Translations under genes and position numbers: made by a program
Notes under the pieces: model-generated
What the model saw: only the letters and a program-made list of their open reading frames with translations
Told to the model about the DNA's origin: nothing
Databases searched by the model: none
NCBI RefSeq assembly: GCF_002949795.1
Contig: NZ_CP026692.1
Coordinates: 3,146,545-3,210,544 of the forward strand
DNA length: 64,000 nt
Source of the DNA: Nostoc sp. 'Lobaria pulmonaria (5183) cyanobiont'
GTDB taxonomy: Bacteria > Cyanobacteriota > Cyanobacteriia > Cyanobacteriales > Nostocaceae
Direction: 5' to 3'
Shown: one piece after another, positions 1-10,179 of the stretch
Numbering within the stretch: position 1 is the first letter of the stretch
Layout of the letters: each line of letters starts with the position of its first letter

Positions 1-56
1 AATGACAAATGACAAATGACAAATGACAAATGACAAAGGACAACTGACAAAGGACA
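1..56. repeat. Short tandem heptamer repeat upstream of rplY
   Basis: The unit AATGACA repeats about five times and then decays into AAGGACA/ACTGACA variants, ending a few bases before the rplY start. A 7-nt period matches the short tandemly repeated repetitive (STRR) elements known from heterocystous cyanobacteria. The same motif recurs near 25,050-25,080 and 59,245-59,290. Confidence 0.8.
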
Positions 57-62
57 ACTTTT

Positions 63-680
63 ATGGCTATTACAGTCGAATCTCAAAAACGTCTAGAAGG
101 CAGCAAGCCAAGAGCTTTGCGCCGTGCTGGACTGATACCTGCCAATTTGTATGGTCATAAGGGTACAGAATCCATTTCTTTCACCATTGATGCCAAAACT
201 GTTGAGCGCTTGCTCAAAAGAGCTTCCGTCAACAACACCTTGATTGATTTAAATATTACCGATGCACCTTGGCGCGGTAATACCTTGCTGCGGGAACTTC
301 AGATTCATCCCGCAAAAGGTACGCCTTACCACCTCAGCTTTTTCGCGGTTGCGGGCCACGGCGACACCACTGTAGAAGTACGGCTGCGTTTTGTGGGAAC
401 TGCTGTTGGTGTTAAAGAAGAAGGTGGTTTTTTAGACACTGTTATCACTGAGTTGCAAGTGAGTTGTGCGCCAGAAAACATCCCGGAAATAATTGAAATT
501 GATGTCTCTAATCTGCAAATCGGAGACAGCTTGCGTGTTCAGGAGCTAGTCTTGCCTCAAGGTGTCACAGTTCTTGGTGATACGGAGCAAGTCGTAGTTA
601 GCGTCTCGCAGCCGCAAATCAGCGCTGCTGCTGAGGATGAAGCTGAGTTAGAGACTGAAACAACCTCTGAAGCTACGTAA
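63..680 (+). CDS. rplY: 50S ribosomal protein L25/general stress protein Ctc (TL5 type)
   Basis: This 205-residue protein binds 5S rRNA in the large ribosomal subunit. The N-terminal half carries the L25 beta-barrel (start [10 protein letters not shown], with the [14 protein letters not shown] stretch near residues 20-33). The C-terminal half is the TL5/Ctc extension, with the conserved [19 protein letters not shown] segment at about residues 133-151, and it ends in an acidic Glu/Ala/Thr tail. The length fits the long Ctc form rather than the short E. coli form. The start is the only ATG before the conserved N-terminus. A strong terminator follows at 705-729, so the gene is probably transcribed on its own. 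Confidence 0.95.
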   Translation: MAITVESQKRLEGSKPRALRRAGLIPANLYGHKGTESISFTIDAKTVERLLKRASVNNTLIDLNITDAPWRGNTLLRELQIHPAKGTPYHLSFFAVAGHGDTTVEVRLRFVGTAVGVKEEGGFLDTVITELQVSCAPENIPEIIEIDVSNLQIGDSLRVQELVLPQGVTVLGDTEQVVVSVSQPQISAAAEDEAELETETTSEAT

Positions 681-704
681 GTGTGTAATAATTTTTGATG
701 ATAG

Positions 705-729
705 CCAGGGGGAAACTCCTGGTTTTTTT
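705..729 (+). terminator. Rho-independent terminator after rplY
   Basis: A 7-bp stem starting CCAGG and closing CCTGG has a GAAA loop and is followed by seven T residues. It lies 25 nt after the rplY stop. It argues against translation starting at the earlier ATG near 695 for the next gene. Confidence 0.85.
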
Positions 730-754
730 GTATTTGAACCCGCAGAGCAAAGAG

Positions 755-2284
755 ATGACAGAAGTAACTCTTCCAGCTTTTATTGAGCAAATGTTGCAGC
801 CGGGATTTTATCCCCATCCGGTAACAGAACCCATTCAACTAATTCAAACTCACATTTCTTATGTAGTGTTGACTGGAGATTACGCCTATAAACTGAAAAA
901 ACCTGTGAATTTTGGCTTTTTGGACTTTTCCACCTTAGATAAGCGGCAGCATTTTTGTCAGGAAGAGTTACGGTTAAATCAGCGGGGTGCTGGTGAACTG
1001 TATTTAGAAGTTTTGCCCATAACTCTGGTCGGGGAGCAATACCAGTTAGGGGGAACTGTTGAGCCTGTAGAATACGCGCTGAAGATGCGTCAGTTTCCTG
1101 AAGAGTCGTTATTAAGTACACTGTTTGAACAGGGTAAGTTAAATGAGACACTCCTAGCTGAGTTAGGACGGGTGGTAGCTCAATATCATGCTCAAGCACA
1201 GACGAATGATTACATTCGCACTTTTGGCGAAGTGCCAAATGTTCGGGCTGCCTTTGATGAGAATTATCAGCAAACTGAGAAGTATATTGGTGGCCCCCAG
1301 ACTCAGGCGCAATTTACAGAAACAAAGCAATATACAGATAACTTTTTTGCCGAACGTCCAGAATTATTTGCTAGCAGAATTCACAACAATTATATTCGTG
1401 AATGTCACGGAGACTTGCACTTGAGAAATATTGCCCTGTGGCACGATAAAATTTTGTTGTTCGATTGCATTGAATTTAATGAGCCGTTTCGCTTTGTCGA
1501 TGTGATGTACGATGTGGCATTTACGGTGATGGATTTGTCAGCTCGGCAGCGTAAAGACTTGGGTAATGCATTTTTGAATGCCTATATAGAGCAAACTGGA
1601 GACTGGGAAGGCTTACAAGTGCTGCCATTGTATTTAAGTCGTCAGGCTTATGTCCGGGCAAAGGTGACATCATTTTTACTAGACGATCCGAGTGTACCCG
1701 CGACGGTAAAGGAAGAAGCGACAAAAACGGCTGCTGATTATTACAAACAGGCTTGGGAATACACTAAACCAAACTTGGGACAACTAATTTTGATGTCGGG
1801 GTTGTCGGGTTCTGGTAAAAGTACCACAGCAAGGTCTTTAGCCCGTCAACAAGGAGCGATTCACCTGCGTTCTGATGCGGTGCGGAAGCATTTAGGGGAA
1901 ATTCCTTTGTGGGAAAAGGGTGGCGATGATTTGTATACACCGGAGATGACCGAGAAAACTTACACACGGCTATTGGAATTGGGAATTATCCTGGCTAAAC
2001 AAGGTTTTTCGGTAATTTTAGATGCCAAGTATGATAAACAACAATTACGGCAAGAAGCGATCGCACAAGCTACAAAGCATCAACTTCCCCTTCAGATTAT
2101 CCAATGCACAGCACCCCTTGAAGTTCTAAAAGAGCGTTTGAAGAATCGCACTGGTGATATTGCTGATGCCACTGCCGATTTATTAGCCTCACAAATGAAA
2201 CAAGCTGAACCCTTCACTGAAGAAGAACAACCTTATGTAAAGATTTGGGATACAACTCAACCACAACAGGCACAATTAAAATAA
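755..2284 (+). CDS. Bifunctional aminoglycoside-phosphotransferase-like / P-loop kinase protein
   Basis: The protein has 509 residues if it starts at ATG 755. The frame is open back to 695, but that start would lie inside the rplY terminator. The N-terminal part has an APH/choline-kinase fold: a catalytic-loop HGDLHLRN with His218 and Asp220, and a metal-binding LFDCIEF with Asp237. The C-terminal part is a small AAA/zeta-toxin-like kinase with a Walker A GLSGSGKST at about residues 349-357 (Lys355) and a LRSDAVRK motif shortly after. This two-domain architecture is widespread in bacteria, but the substrate is unknown to me; antibiotic resistance should not be assumed. It stands alone between two intergenic repeats. 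Confidence 0.85.
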   Translation: MTEVTLPAFIEQMLQPGFYPHPVTEPIQLIQTHISYVVLTGDYAYKLKKPVNFGFLDFSTLDKRQHFCQEELRLNQRGAGELYLEVLPITLVGEQYQLGGTVEPVEYALKMRQFPEESLLSTLFEQGKLNETLLAELGRVVAQYHAQAQTNDYIRTFGEVPNVRAAFDENYQQTEKYIGGPQTQAQFTETKQYTDNFFAERPELFASRIHNNYIRECHGDLHLRNIALWHDKILLFDCIEFNEPFRFVDVMYDVAFTVMDLSARQRKDLGNAFLNAYIEQTGDWEGLQVLPLYLSRQAYVRAKVTSFLLDDPSVPATVKEEATKTAADYYKQAWEYTKPNLGQLILMSGLSGSGKSTTARSLARQQGAIHLRSDAVRKHLGEIPLWEKGGDDLYTPEMTEKTYTRLLELGIILAKQGFSVILDAKYDKQQLRQEAIAQATKHQLPLQIIQCTAPLEVLKERLKNRTGDIADATADLLASQMKQAEPFTEEEQPYVKIWDTTQPQQAQLK

Positions 2285-2397
2285 TTCGTAATTCTTAATG
2301 ACGCTCCTGCGTCGCTAACGCTGCGCTAACGTGATTCGTAATTAAATTGAAAATTACGAATTACAAATTAGTAATTGGTTAATAAGTTTTTTATTCT

Positions 2398-2904
2398 ATG
2401 GCAGACAAAAAGAACGACTTTTTCAGCATTTCTCCCAGCTTCTTTTCTCAACTATTATTTGGGGCATTTTTAACATTTATATTAATAATGACCGGCTCTG
2501 CACCAGCCCTGAGCATCTTCTTAGGAATCATGGGTGGTTTCATCTTAAGCTGGATCGCAAATTTAACCAATAATAGCGCCCAGGCTCCAGCTGTTGCCTC
2601 CTCTGATGGTGTTGATGCAGGATTGAAATACTGGTTATTTTTCATGCTGGGCTTTGTATATTTGGGCTATCCAGCACCCATGAGTATTTTGCTAGGTGGA
2701 TTAGGCGCTTTAGCTGGAGGCTGGATTACTGCTTGGTGGGGAAGTAAGGAAGAAACTAGAACTCAGTTGCAAGTTGAAGAGTCAGAAGAGGGCGAAGTTG
2801 AACCAACAACCGAAAGAAGCAACAAACGGCAAATCAGAAGAGTTGGCCGCCGTTACCGTCGCGCTCCTGGAAGTAGCTTCAATTTCAGGTTTTGGGAAAG
2901 GTAA
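2398..2904 (+). CDS. Conserved hypothetical membrane protein
   Basis: This 168-residue protein has about four hydrophobic segments arranged as two hairpins (roughly residues 16-34, 37-56, 78-98 and 99-115). Both hairpins contain a similar pattern (GSAPALSIFLGIMGGFILSW and YPAPMSILLGGLGALAGGW), which suggests internal duplication. The tail is acidic and then strongly basic (RRVGRRYRRAP), probably cytoplasmic. I do not recognise a family beyond cyanobacterial hypothetical proteins. The preceding intergenic sequence holds only AT-rich short repeats. Confidence 0.7.
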   Translation: MADKKNDFFSISPSFFSQLLFGAFLTFILIMTGSAPALSIFLGIMGGFILSWIANLTNNSAQAPAVASSDGVDAGLKYWLFFMLGFVYLGYPAPMSILLGGLGALAGGWITAWWGSKEETRTQLQVEESEEGEVEPTTERSNKRQIRRVGRRYRRAPGSSFNFRFWER

Positions 2905-3102
2905 TAATTTGGGAATTAGGCATGGGGCATTGGGCATTGGGCATTGGTCAATAATCAATAATCAATAGTTTTTCTTCCCCACTTCCTGATCTCCTATTTT
3001 CCATGCCCCATGCCCTAATAATATGTTTTTATATCTCTCTAAATTACTGCCACTATTTTTTATCCACTAGGAGTAGCGTGTGTAAGCTTAGTAGTAGCAT
3101 TA

Positions 3103-3834
3103 GTGACTTTGTGGAAACGACCGCGGACTGCGGCGATCGCAATTGCTTTTGCCCTAACTTTATTGCTATTTTGTAGTAATGCTTGGATTGGTAAATCATT
3201 AGTGCGATCGCTAGAATGGCAAAATCTTCCACCTGCTCAAATACCTAATGCAGAAGCGATTGTGGTTTTGGCTGGCGCAACGAAATCAGCTTTTTTCCCA
3301 AGACCTACTGTCGATTTAAGTGAAGCAGGCGATGCCTACAGCGGGCTACGCCTACGCCTCATCTACGCAGCACAACTGTATCGCCAGAAAAAAGCCCCTA
3401 TAATCATTCTGAGCGGCGGCCGCATTGATTGGCGTGGAAGTGGTTCGCCAGAGTCGGCAGATATGGCAACAATACTTACATCTATTGGTATTCCATCCGA
3501 GGCGATTATCCAAGAACCTGACTCTCTCAATACTTATCAAAATGCTGTAAATGTCCGCAAAATCTTATTATCTCGTGGGATTCGTCAGGTATTATTAGTA
3601 ACTTCGGCAATGTATTTACCGCGATCGCTTCAGATTTTCCAGCGTCAAGGAATCAATGCTATTCCTGCACCCACTGACTTTTTAGTTAGTCAGGGTGAAT
3701 TGCAAGAACTCGGTAGTACTCCCAAAGCCGCTATACTAAATTTATTACCTGATACCGACAATTTACACCAGTTTACCACCGCTTTAAAAGAGTATATTGG
3801 TTCTTTAGTTTATCGCTTACGCGGTTGGCTTTAA
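3103..3834 (+). CDS. YdcF-like DUF218 protein (5' end probably frameshifted)
   Basis: The DUF218/YdcF family has a Rossmann-like fold and is linked to envelope functions such as ElyC in E. coli. The visible 243 residues contain one membrane helix (about residues 10-27), the EAIVVLAGA strand, IIILSGGR, ESADMATIL, and the LLVTSAMYLPRSLQIF segment. The annotated GTG at 3103 is probably not the true start. An ATG at 3023 opens MFLYLSKLLPLFF, which would join this frame as FYPLGVACVSLVVALVTLWK if the T run at 3056-3061 had seven instead of six bases. Residues near 78-84 (AYSGLRL) look like a repeat-derived insertion (see findings). Confidence 0.8.
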   Translation: MTLWKRPRTAAIAIAFALTLLLFCSNAWIGKSLVRSLEWQNLPPAQIPNAEAIVVLAGATKSAFFPRPTVDLSEAGDAYSGLRLRLIYAAQLYRQKKAPIIILSGGRIDWRGSGSPESADMATILTSIGIPSEAIIQEPDSLNTYQNAVNVRKILLSRGIRQVLLVTSAMYLPRSLQIFQRQGINAIPAPTDFLVSQGELQELGSTPKAAILNLLPDTDNLHQFTTALKEYIGSLVYRLRGWL

Positions 3835-3920
3835 TTAAAGTTAGGAGTTGTTAGAAAGTTATGAGTTATGAATTATGAGTTATTAATTAGGAAGTGCGGT
3901 AATTAGCTGAATTCAAAACA

Positions 3921-3938
3921 GACGCGATTAATCGCGTC
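3921..3938. repeat. Interspersed perfect palindrome
   Basis: The 18-bp perfect palindrome GACGCGATTAATCGCGTC occurs here, again at 25001-25020 (with flanking A/T), and with one mismatch at 50413-50432. All three lie in intergenic DNA. Confidence 0.8.
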
Positions 3939-3956
3939 TCTACTACTCTTAATTTT

Positions 3957-4178
3957 ATGTCAAAAAATTTACCTTATATTATGCCAGCTGCTCAACCCCA
4001 AGTTGAGGAAGCTTTTGCCTCTTACCAAACAACCCATCAGTTTTATCACGAAGTTCGATCACGGTCAGAGTTTCAGCGTCATTGTGATTGGTATTATACC
4101 ACAGCAGAAGAAAACCGCCAAGACCTTAAAAAAATGCGCGGCGAACTGAATATTTTTCAGTGGTTTCGCCGCCGATAA
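3957..4178 (+). CDS. Small conserved hypothetical protein
   Basis: This 73-residue soluble protein is rich in charged and aromatic residues (HCDWYYTTAEENRQDLKKMRGE at residues 42-63, shortened here to its core YYTTAEENRQDLKKM) and ends in a basic FQWFRRR. No domain is recognised. It has normal codon use and lies 5 nt from the 3' end of the opposing ftrV. It is probably a small cyanobacterial protein of unknown function. Confidence 0.6.
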   Translation: MSKNLPYIMPAAQPQVEEAFASYQTTHQFYHEVRSRSEFQRHCDWYYTTAEENRQDLKKMRGELNIFQWFRRR

Positions 4179-4183
4179 GCGAT

Positions 4184-4405
4184 TTAGATGATTTCTAACT
4201 CATTTTCACGTAAATGGGCTTTAAACTTTTTACTAAATTGGACTAAAATTGGCAGATTAGCGCTTACTGGTCTGTCTCGCCATTGGGTGGTAATAGCTAT
4301 TACATCGCCTTCTGTGCCTTTTATGTCAAAAGGCTGACTCCGATGTTCAGGATGATGATACACCACTACTGAATCTTTAACGCGGACGCGATCGCCAACT
4401 TTCAT
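4184..4405 (-). CDS. ftrV: Ferredoxin-thioredoxin reductase, variable (alpha) chain
   Basis: FtrV is the heart-shaped variable subunit that pairs with the catalytic FtrC subunit to pass electrons from ferredoxin to thioredoxin in light-dependent redox regulation. Diagnostic segments are MKVGDRVRVKDSVVVYHHPE, the FDIKGTEGDV strand, and PVSANLPILVQFSKKFKAHL, ending LRENELEII. The SH3-like protein has no catalytic cysteines, as expected. The start at 4405 gives 73 residues, the usual length. The frame is open to 4438 (two more possible ATGs), so an 84-residue form is possible. Confidence 0.9.
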   Translation of the reverse strand: MKVGDRVRVKDSVVVYHHPEHRSQPFDIKGTEGDVIAITTQWRDRPVSANLPILVQFSKKFKAHLRENELEII

Positions 4406-4438
4406 AACAACATTTACACCTAGCATTTTCTTTTCCAC

Positions 4439-5115
4439 AAGTATCTGCTACAAAATATATGATTAAATCGCTTAGAATTTGATTTAATCAGCTATTTCTT
4501 GACGCTTCATCGGGGTGCAACGGCTTAACCCTCTGCGTCCAGGCACGTCTTAGCAATCCGTGCGTACTTTTTTAAGTTTTTTGCCGCGTTAATAAGTATC
4601 GCCTATAGCCTTCCTCTTTAACCCAAAAGCAGGAAAATGAAAGAAAATCAGGCGATATCGGATGTGCTTAGTACTTTGACAAGATATCCAACCCTTTTAT
4701 CTTGACTCTAGGATGTTCCCCAGGTCAACTCTCTCACAAATTTTTGTGTATGGCAGATGCTTTGTTATTGCGATCGCGCAAATTAGCGGAGCGTTTCTGA
4801 GTTGCTCCGAGTTTTATACATAAACTATTTAAACAATACAAACTTTCCACCGTGAGGCGTCTAGCTGGCGATACCAAACGAATTAAACGCAACCGCAGCC
4901 GCGTAATTCTAGAAAACTACTAAATTAGTACCAAATAATCTTTCTAGTACAGCGCGGCGGAAATAAACAACCCATTTCAAATCAACGAAACGTTTACGCT
5001 GTATTTCTTTTGACTTTTGACTTCCGCCTTGCGGTACTAGTATTTTGTCAAGTTAGTTTTGAGAGTTTGTAGTCAGGACTAAAGTCCTGACTACAAACTT
5101 GTAGACAAACAATGC
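4439..5115. other. Intergenic region with a possible broken small ORF
   Basis: No convincing gene is present. From ATG 4750 one frame reads MADALLLRSRKLAERF, then stops (TGA 4798-4800), then continues in the same frame to TAA at 4921-4923 with a very basic end (RRLAGDTKRIKRNRSRVILE). This could be a decayed 50-60-residue gene interrupted by one stop. I cannot name it. Confidence 0.35.
5064..5099. terminator. Perfect 17-bp inverted repeat, likely terminator/repeat for murD
   Basis: AGTTTGTAGTCAGGACT is followed after two bases by its exact reverse complement. It lies just downstream of the murD stop on the minus strand. A related half-copy (GTTTGTAGTAAGGACTTTAG) sits at about 35,449-35,468 between mntC and the ATPase gene, so it is also an interspersed repeat. 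Confidence 0.6.
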
Positions 5116-6636
5116 TTATCGACTTTGAACTATGGACTCTTGAGTAGAGTTTTCAAACTCTGGAAGGTCTACTCTGGCGGGTTTCCAACCTCCTGCCCAA
5201 GCAAGGCATAGATGACGGAAACGATCGCCCCGTACCTCAAAATTTCGGTACTGGTCAAAACTCGCACAAGCCGGAGATAGCAATACCACAGGCGCTTGAT
5301 ACTGCTTGGCTAATTCTGCCGACTTGGGAACTGCCCTTTCCATAGTTTCCACAATATGGTATGTATGATACCCGACCTCTCGAAGACGTTTGGCAAATGC
5401 GGGTGCAGCAGAGCCAATCAATAACACAGCAGCAGCTTTGGTTTGAATTTGTGCTAGCCAGCCACTATCATCACCTGCTTTGGCTTCTCCACCAGCAATT
5501 AAAATCGCTGGACTGTTAACGGATGCTAAACCAACTTCAGCAGCATCATAGTTGGTGGCTTTGCTGTCGTTAATAAAATCAATACCTTCCCACGTGCAGA
5601 TATGCTCTAAACGATGGGCAACGCCAGGAAATTCCCGAATTGCACGCGCGATCGCATCACGATTAATTCCCGCTAATCTTGCTGTTGCTACTGCCATCAA
5701 AATATTTTGCTGGTTATGTTCTCCCACCATTCGCAAACTAGATACTTTCACAATCGGTTCTGGTGCAGAGGTTGCAGTCAATTTTTCCACAACCCAGCCG
5801 TCTTCGATGTAAAAGCCTTTTTCGCTAATCAGAAAATCTTTTCCTCTGACACTTGTCCAATAGGCATCAGGCCAAGCACTTAAACCTAGTTGGCTCAAGT
5901 AGGCATCATCGCCATTGAATACTTGCAACTCAGACTGACGTAATAACTTGGCTTTGATGTTGTAATAGTTCTCTAAAGTCTGATGGCGACTGAGGTGATC
6001 TGGCGTAAAAGTCGTCCAAACTCCGATCTGGGGAGCAAGAGAACTCGAAGATTCTATTTGATAGCTGCTAACTTCGGCAATTACCCAATCAATATGATTT
6101 TGGATTGCAGTTTCTTCACTTCTGCCCTTCTGCCCCTCTGCCCCTCTGCCCGCCTGAGATAAAGCGACTTCACAAGCAGCGTAGCCAATATTACCGCAAG
6201 CTGGTGCATTTAATTCTGCTGCTTGGAAAATGGCAGCAATTAAAGCTGTAGTAGTAGTTTTACCGTTAGTGCCAGTAATTCCTACCCAAGGTAGCGATTG
6301 CAAATTTCGCCAAGCGAGTTCTATTTCCCCAATGGTTTCAATACTTAATTGGCGTGCCTCAACTAATACGGGAATATCCCAAGGCACGCCAGGACTAACG
6401 ACTATTAATTGGGGTAAATTAGCACCATTCAATTCTAGGGATTGTCCTAGTTTAACGGTTATTTGCTCGGCAGCGAGTTCTTGTTGTTGTTCTAGGAGGG
6501 TTTCGGAGGTGTTGCGTTCAGCGATGCTGTCCGCACTGGCGGAATCGCTCAGCTCTACCTCCCAACCTTCCCGTTTCAACAATCTCGCCGCAGCAATACC
6601 GGACTTTCCCAATCCAATTACAGTAGCTCTAGGCAT
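5116..6636 (-). CDS. murD: UDP-N-acetylmuramoyl-L-alanine--D-glutamate ligase
   Basis: This cytoplasmic ligase adds D-glutamate to UDP-MurNAc-L-Ala in peptidoglycan synthesis, using ATP. Features seen: an N-terminal Rossmann domain ([15 protein letters not shown]), the ATP-binding [12 protein letters not shown] at residues 119-130, the [10 protein letters not shown] stretch at about 187-196, a FTPDHLSRH segment, and the C-terminal ligase domain (FINDSKATN). The protein has 506 residues, longer than the usual 450 or so. Part of the excess is a low-complexity insertion at about residues 163-175 ([13 protein letters not shown]), encoded by a tandem CTGCCCCT repeat. The ATG start precedes the conserved N-terminus directly. 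glyS lies 84 nt upstream in the same orientation. Confidence 0.93.
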   Translation of the reverse strand: MPRATVIGLGKSGIAAARLLKREGWEVELSDSASADSIAERNTSETLLEQQQELAAEQITVKLGQSLELNGANLPQLIVVSPGVPWDIPVLVEARQLSIETIGEIELAWRNLQSLPWVGITGTNGKTTTTALIAAIFQAAELNAPACGNIGYAACEVALSQAGRGAEGQKGRSEETAIQNHIDWVIAEVSSYQIESSSSLAPQIGVWTTFTPDHLSRHQTLENYYNIKAKLLRQSELQVFNGDDAYLSQLGLSAWPDAYWTSVRGKDFLISEKGFYIEDGWVVEKLTATSAPEPIVKVSSLRMVGEHNQQNILMAVATARLAGINRDAIARAIREFPGVAHRLEHICTWEGIDFINDSKATNYDAAEVGLASVNSPAILIAGGEAKAGDDSGWLAQIQTKAAAVLLIGSAAPAFAKRLREVGYHTYHIVETMERAVPKSAELAKQYQAPVVLLSPACASFDQYRNFEVRGDRFRHLCLAWAGGWKPARVDLPEFENSTQESIVQSR

Positions 6637-6720
6637 AGATTGCAGCAGAGTGTCCCTGGTTAAGCACTCCCTATAGTAGCGTTTCTTGGCAAAAATTACA
6701 CCAGTTTTTGTTGACCTACG

Positions 6721-8871
6721 CTACAGATTTTTGACGATCGCACCAAAGTCAGCTAAAACACGGGCATGATTGCGAACTAATCCGAGCAGATGTAACCGAT
6801 TACGCTTGACTTCTGGATCGGAGTCCATAACTAAAACACTATCTGGGCCATCAAAGAAGTTACTAACTGTCGGAGCAATTTTTGCTAATGCTGCTACTAA
6901 CAGTTGATAATTTCGTGTCTGCTGTGCTGCTTGAGTTTGAGGTACTGATTCGATTAGCGCATTATACAAAGCTATCTCAGAAGGCTTTTGGAATAATTCT
7001 TGACGGACTACGGTTGTTGGTTCTAGCTGTTTTGTATCTAAATCACCTTGGGCGGCTAATCGTGTGGAACGATTAACGGTTTCGTAGATGTTATCTAAAG
7101 TACTGTCGTTGCGGATTTTTTGTAAGTATAAGGCGCGATCGCGGACATCCAATAAATCTTTTAACGTCCGTTCTGTGTATTCTGGGTCATTTTCTCCCAA
7201 AACTGCATTTACCAAGTCGTAATCAATCTGCTTTTCTTCTTGTAGTAAAGTGCGGATGCGTTGTAAGAAAAACTCTTGTAATGCTGTGGTTAATGATGCC
7301 CGGTCTTTATGATATTTTGCTGCAAAGTCCGTGGCTATTTGTGCCAATAGATTATCTAAATTTATCGGTAAATTATAACGCCAAGTAATTTTAACTATAG
7401 CATTAGCCGCCCGACGTAAAGCAAAGGGATCAGAAGAACCAGAGGGAATTAAACCTAAACCAAAGATACTCACCAAAGTATCTAATCTATCTGCCAAACC
7501 GACGATTTGACCCGTGAGCGTTTCCGGGAAACTATCACCTGCTCCTATTGGCAAATAATGTTCAAAAATTGCCTTTGCAACTTCGGCATCTTCACCACTA
7601 GCTAAGGCATATTTTTCTCCCATGATACCTTGTAATTCTGGGAATTCATACACCATTTGTGTCACCAAATCTGCTTTACATAATAAAGCAGCACGTTGGA
7701 TTCTTTGGCTTTGATTCTTTGCTAATTCTAATTGACTGCTAATTTGGTCGGCAATTTCAACTATTCTATCTACCTTGGCACGCACCGAACCCAATTCTTC
7801 TTGAAAAGTGACTTTTTCTAACTGGGGTAAAAAGCTATCTATTGGCTTAGTTAAATCAGCTTCGTAGAAAAATCTGCCATCAGCTAATCTGGCACGAATT
7901 ACCCTTTCATTGCCGACGGCAACAATATCTGATTTTTTCGGATCGCCGTTAGAAATGGTGATGAAGTTGGGCAATAATTCTTGCTGAAAACTCCCTGGTT
8001 TGAATACAGGAAAATAACGTTGATGAGTAACCATGACTTCAGTAATTACCTCTGTTGGTAATTCCAAAAATTCTGGTTCAAATTTACCAACAACTACGGA
8101 AGGATATTCTACAAGGTTGGTTACTTCCGCTAACAAATCGGGGTAAATTACTGTATACCCGCCTAAATTCTCTGCTACTGCCTTTACTTGCTCTGCGATC
8201 AGATTCCCCCGTTCTTCTGGGTCAACGGTGACAGATGCAGACTTGAGGGTGGTAACATAATCAGTAGCTTGGGCAATTGTCACAGGTTCAGGATGTAAGA
8301 CCCGATGACCTTGAGTCAGGCGATCGCTCTGAATCGTTTTAGAACCATTCACTAATTCTAAAGGTAGTACCGTCTCATCTAACAAAGCTACTAGCCAACG
8401 AATTGGTCGGGAAAACCTCGCATCCCCATTCCCCCAACGCATTAACCGCTTACCTTCCAAACCCCAAATCCATAGGGGAATCAGTTCTGTCAATATTTCC
8501 GCCACAGGACGACCGGAAATTCTTTTTTGCACAAATACAAATTCCCCTTTGTCAGTGGGGCGAACAGATAGCGCATCCAGTTCCACACCTTGCTTTTTGG
8601 CAAAGCCTGCTGCTGCTGCTGTCGGCTGACCATTTTTAAAGGCGGCTTGGGCGGGGGGCCCTTTTATTTCTTCTTCTCGGTCTGGTTGCTGAGATGGTAG
8701 ACCTTTAATCACTACCGCCAGCCGCCGGGGAGTACCGTACACCTGGACATCGCCCTTGAGGCTGTTTGCTTCCAGGCTTTGGGGAATGCGTTCCTGCCAT
8801 TGCACTAAAGCATCACTGAGAAAACTTGCAGGTAGTTCTTCTGTACCAACTTCTAATAGAAACCCAGGCAT
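6721..8871 (-). CDS. glyS: Glycyl-tRNA synthetase, beta subunit
   Basis: This is the beta chain of the alpha2beta2 glycyl-tRNA synthetase, which recognises and charges tRNA-Gly together with GlyQ. The 716-residue length fits the family. The N-terminus [17 protein letters not shown] is diagnostic. Other signatures are [44 protein letters not shown] and [15 protein letters not shown]. glyQ is not in the window, as is common in cyanobacteria where the two are unlinked. murD follows in the same direction. Confidence 0.95.
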   Translation of the reverse strand: MPGFLLEVGTEELPASFLSDALVQWQERIPQSLEANSLKGDVQVYGTPRRLAVVIKGLPSQQPDREEEIKGPPAQAAFKNGQPTAAAAGFAKKQGVELDALSVRPTDKGEFVFVQKRISGRPVAEILTELIPLWIWGLEGKRLMRWGNGDARFSRPIRWLVALLDETVLPLELVNGSKTIQSDRLTQGHRVLHPEPVTIAQATDYVTTLKSASVTVDPEERGNLIAEQVKAVAENLGGYTVIYPDLLAEVTNLVEYPSVVVGKFEPEFLELPTEVITEVMVTHQRYFPVFKPGSFQQELLPNFITISNGDPKKSDIVAVGNERVIRARLADGRFFYEADLTKPIDSFLPQLEKVTFQEELGSVRAKVDRIVEIADQISSQLELAKNQSQRIQRAALLCKADLVTQMVYEFPELQGIMGEKYALASGEDAEVAKAIFEHYLPIGAGDSFPETLTGQIVGLADRLDTLVSIFGLGLIPSGSSDPFALRRAANAIVKITWRYNLPINLDNLLAQIATDFAAKYHKDRASLTTALQEFFLQRIRTLLQEEKQIDYDLVNAVLGENDPEYTERTLKDLLDVRDRALYLQKIRNDSTLDNIYETVNRSTRLAAQGDLDTKQLEPTTVVRQELFQKPSEIALYNALIESVPQTQAAQQTRNYQLLVAALAKIAPTVSNFFDGPDSVLVMDSDPEVKRNRLHLLGLVRNHARVLADFGAIVKNL

Positions 8872-10179
8872 AGGACACTGTTTTCAACTTTGCGTAGCTC
8901 AACTTTATCAGTTATTCTCAAGCGATCGCTCGTGATTTTTAGCTGAATCGGTGATCGAAGTGGACAAGGAAAAAACCCCTATAGATATAGGACTTACGCA
9001 CAGGTCACGCCAAATCAAACCACAGAGAGCGCAGAGAACACAGAGGAATAAGAGTTAGAGAGGTTTTTTGCGTAAGTCCTAAGATAAATCAGGCATGGAA
9101 GTTAGGTCAGATTGGATTGTATACAAAGGAGCGGCTTGTCGTAAGACATCGCTATATATCTGGCATTTTATGCAAAACTTTATAAAAAAAGTGCTTATCT
9201 TTATAAATTCATTACATTACATACGTGGTTTTATGCGGTATTTACGGATATATATTTCCATCGTAAGCTTAAGTAGGTCGGTAGAATAAAACTAAACTAT
9301 GTTAATAAAAATGAACGAGGCTAAAACCCTCTTCCCTACTGCCTCCTGCCTCATTCCAACTAAAAATATTTACGCCGTTTTACCTATTTAGTTCAGTAAA
9401 CTAGTGGGGTTATCTTTAACCTCATTATAAATATTGAGTGAAAAATAATGTATAGACGCAGCATTGTTAAATCTCTACAAGGATTCTGGATAACGCATAT
9501 TTAATTTCACCAAATCTCTAATAGTTCGTCATTAACACTTTTACAAAGCTCAGTGCTGAGTGCAATTAATTTTACTTTTACCTCAGCACTCAACAGTGTT
9601 TTGGTCAGTGGCTTTAAACTACTTAAAAAGTCGGATTCTCTCTAATTAATACAATACTGATGATTCAGTTAAAAATACTTCATGTGCCAGTTTAAAAGGC
9701 GGAATGAGGGTTGTATGCATAATACTGAATATAATGCTACAATTCCCCAAGTGTAAATTTAGGCATTAGTTCGGAAATAAACAGACCAACTATTGTCATA
9801 ATCACCAGAAAATAAAGCCTATATTTATCAATAGCCTAACTCGTTTATACAAAGTCACCTTTTTATTTTTAAGTGTTCTAAGGAGTACAAAAATTATCTT
9901 TTAAAAACCACTAGGAAAATTTCTAATCTAATGTTTAACACAATTTTAATCAAACAATTTTACAAGTCAAAATACAGTATTTGCAAATAAACGAGGTACA
10001 AAGTGCAGGGATACAAATCAGATACAAATAGTTTATACCTTTGCTTTTTGCCTCCAAACCAGTAGCTTTGTACTTCATGCAAAAAAACGCTGTAAGTAAT
10101 AGAAATAGCAGCCCTCCTGTCTATTTAAGTAAGTAATCCGATCATCTCATCTGTCTTCACGAAATTCATAATATAGTTC
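8872..10179. other. 1.3-kb AT-rich intergenic region with a MITE-like inverted repeat
   Basis: No supported gene is seen. A 12-bp perfect terminal inverted repeat (AGGACTTACGCA at 8989-9000, its complement at 9069-9080) encloses about 68 bp of GA-rich sequence, giving a 92-bp element that looks like a small non-autonomous repeat. The rest, up to the glycosyltransferase start, is AT-rich and holds only short ORFs without family resemblance. It may contain the promoter of the glycosyltransferase gene. Confidence 0.5.

Noticed and set aside
63..838. Antisense frames over rplY and the next gene
   Set aside because: They lie opposite clearly conserved genes and have no own family marks.
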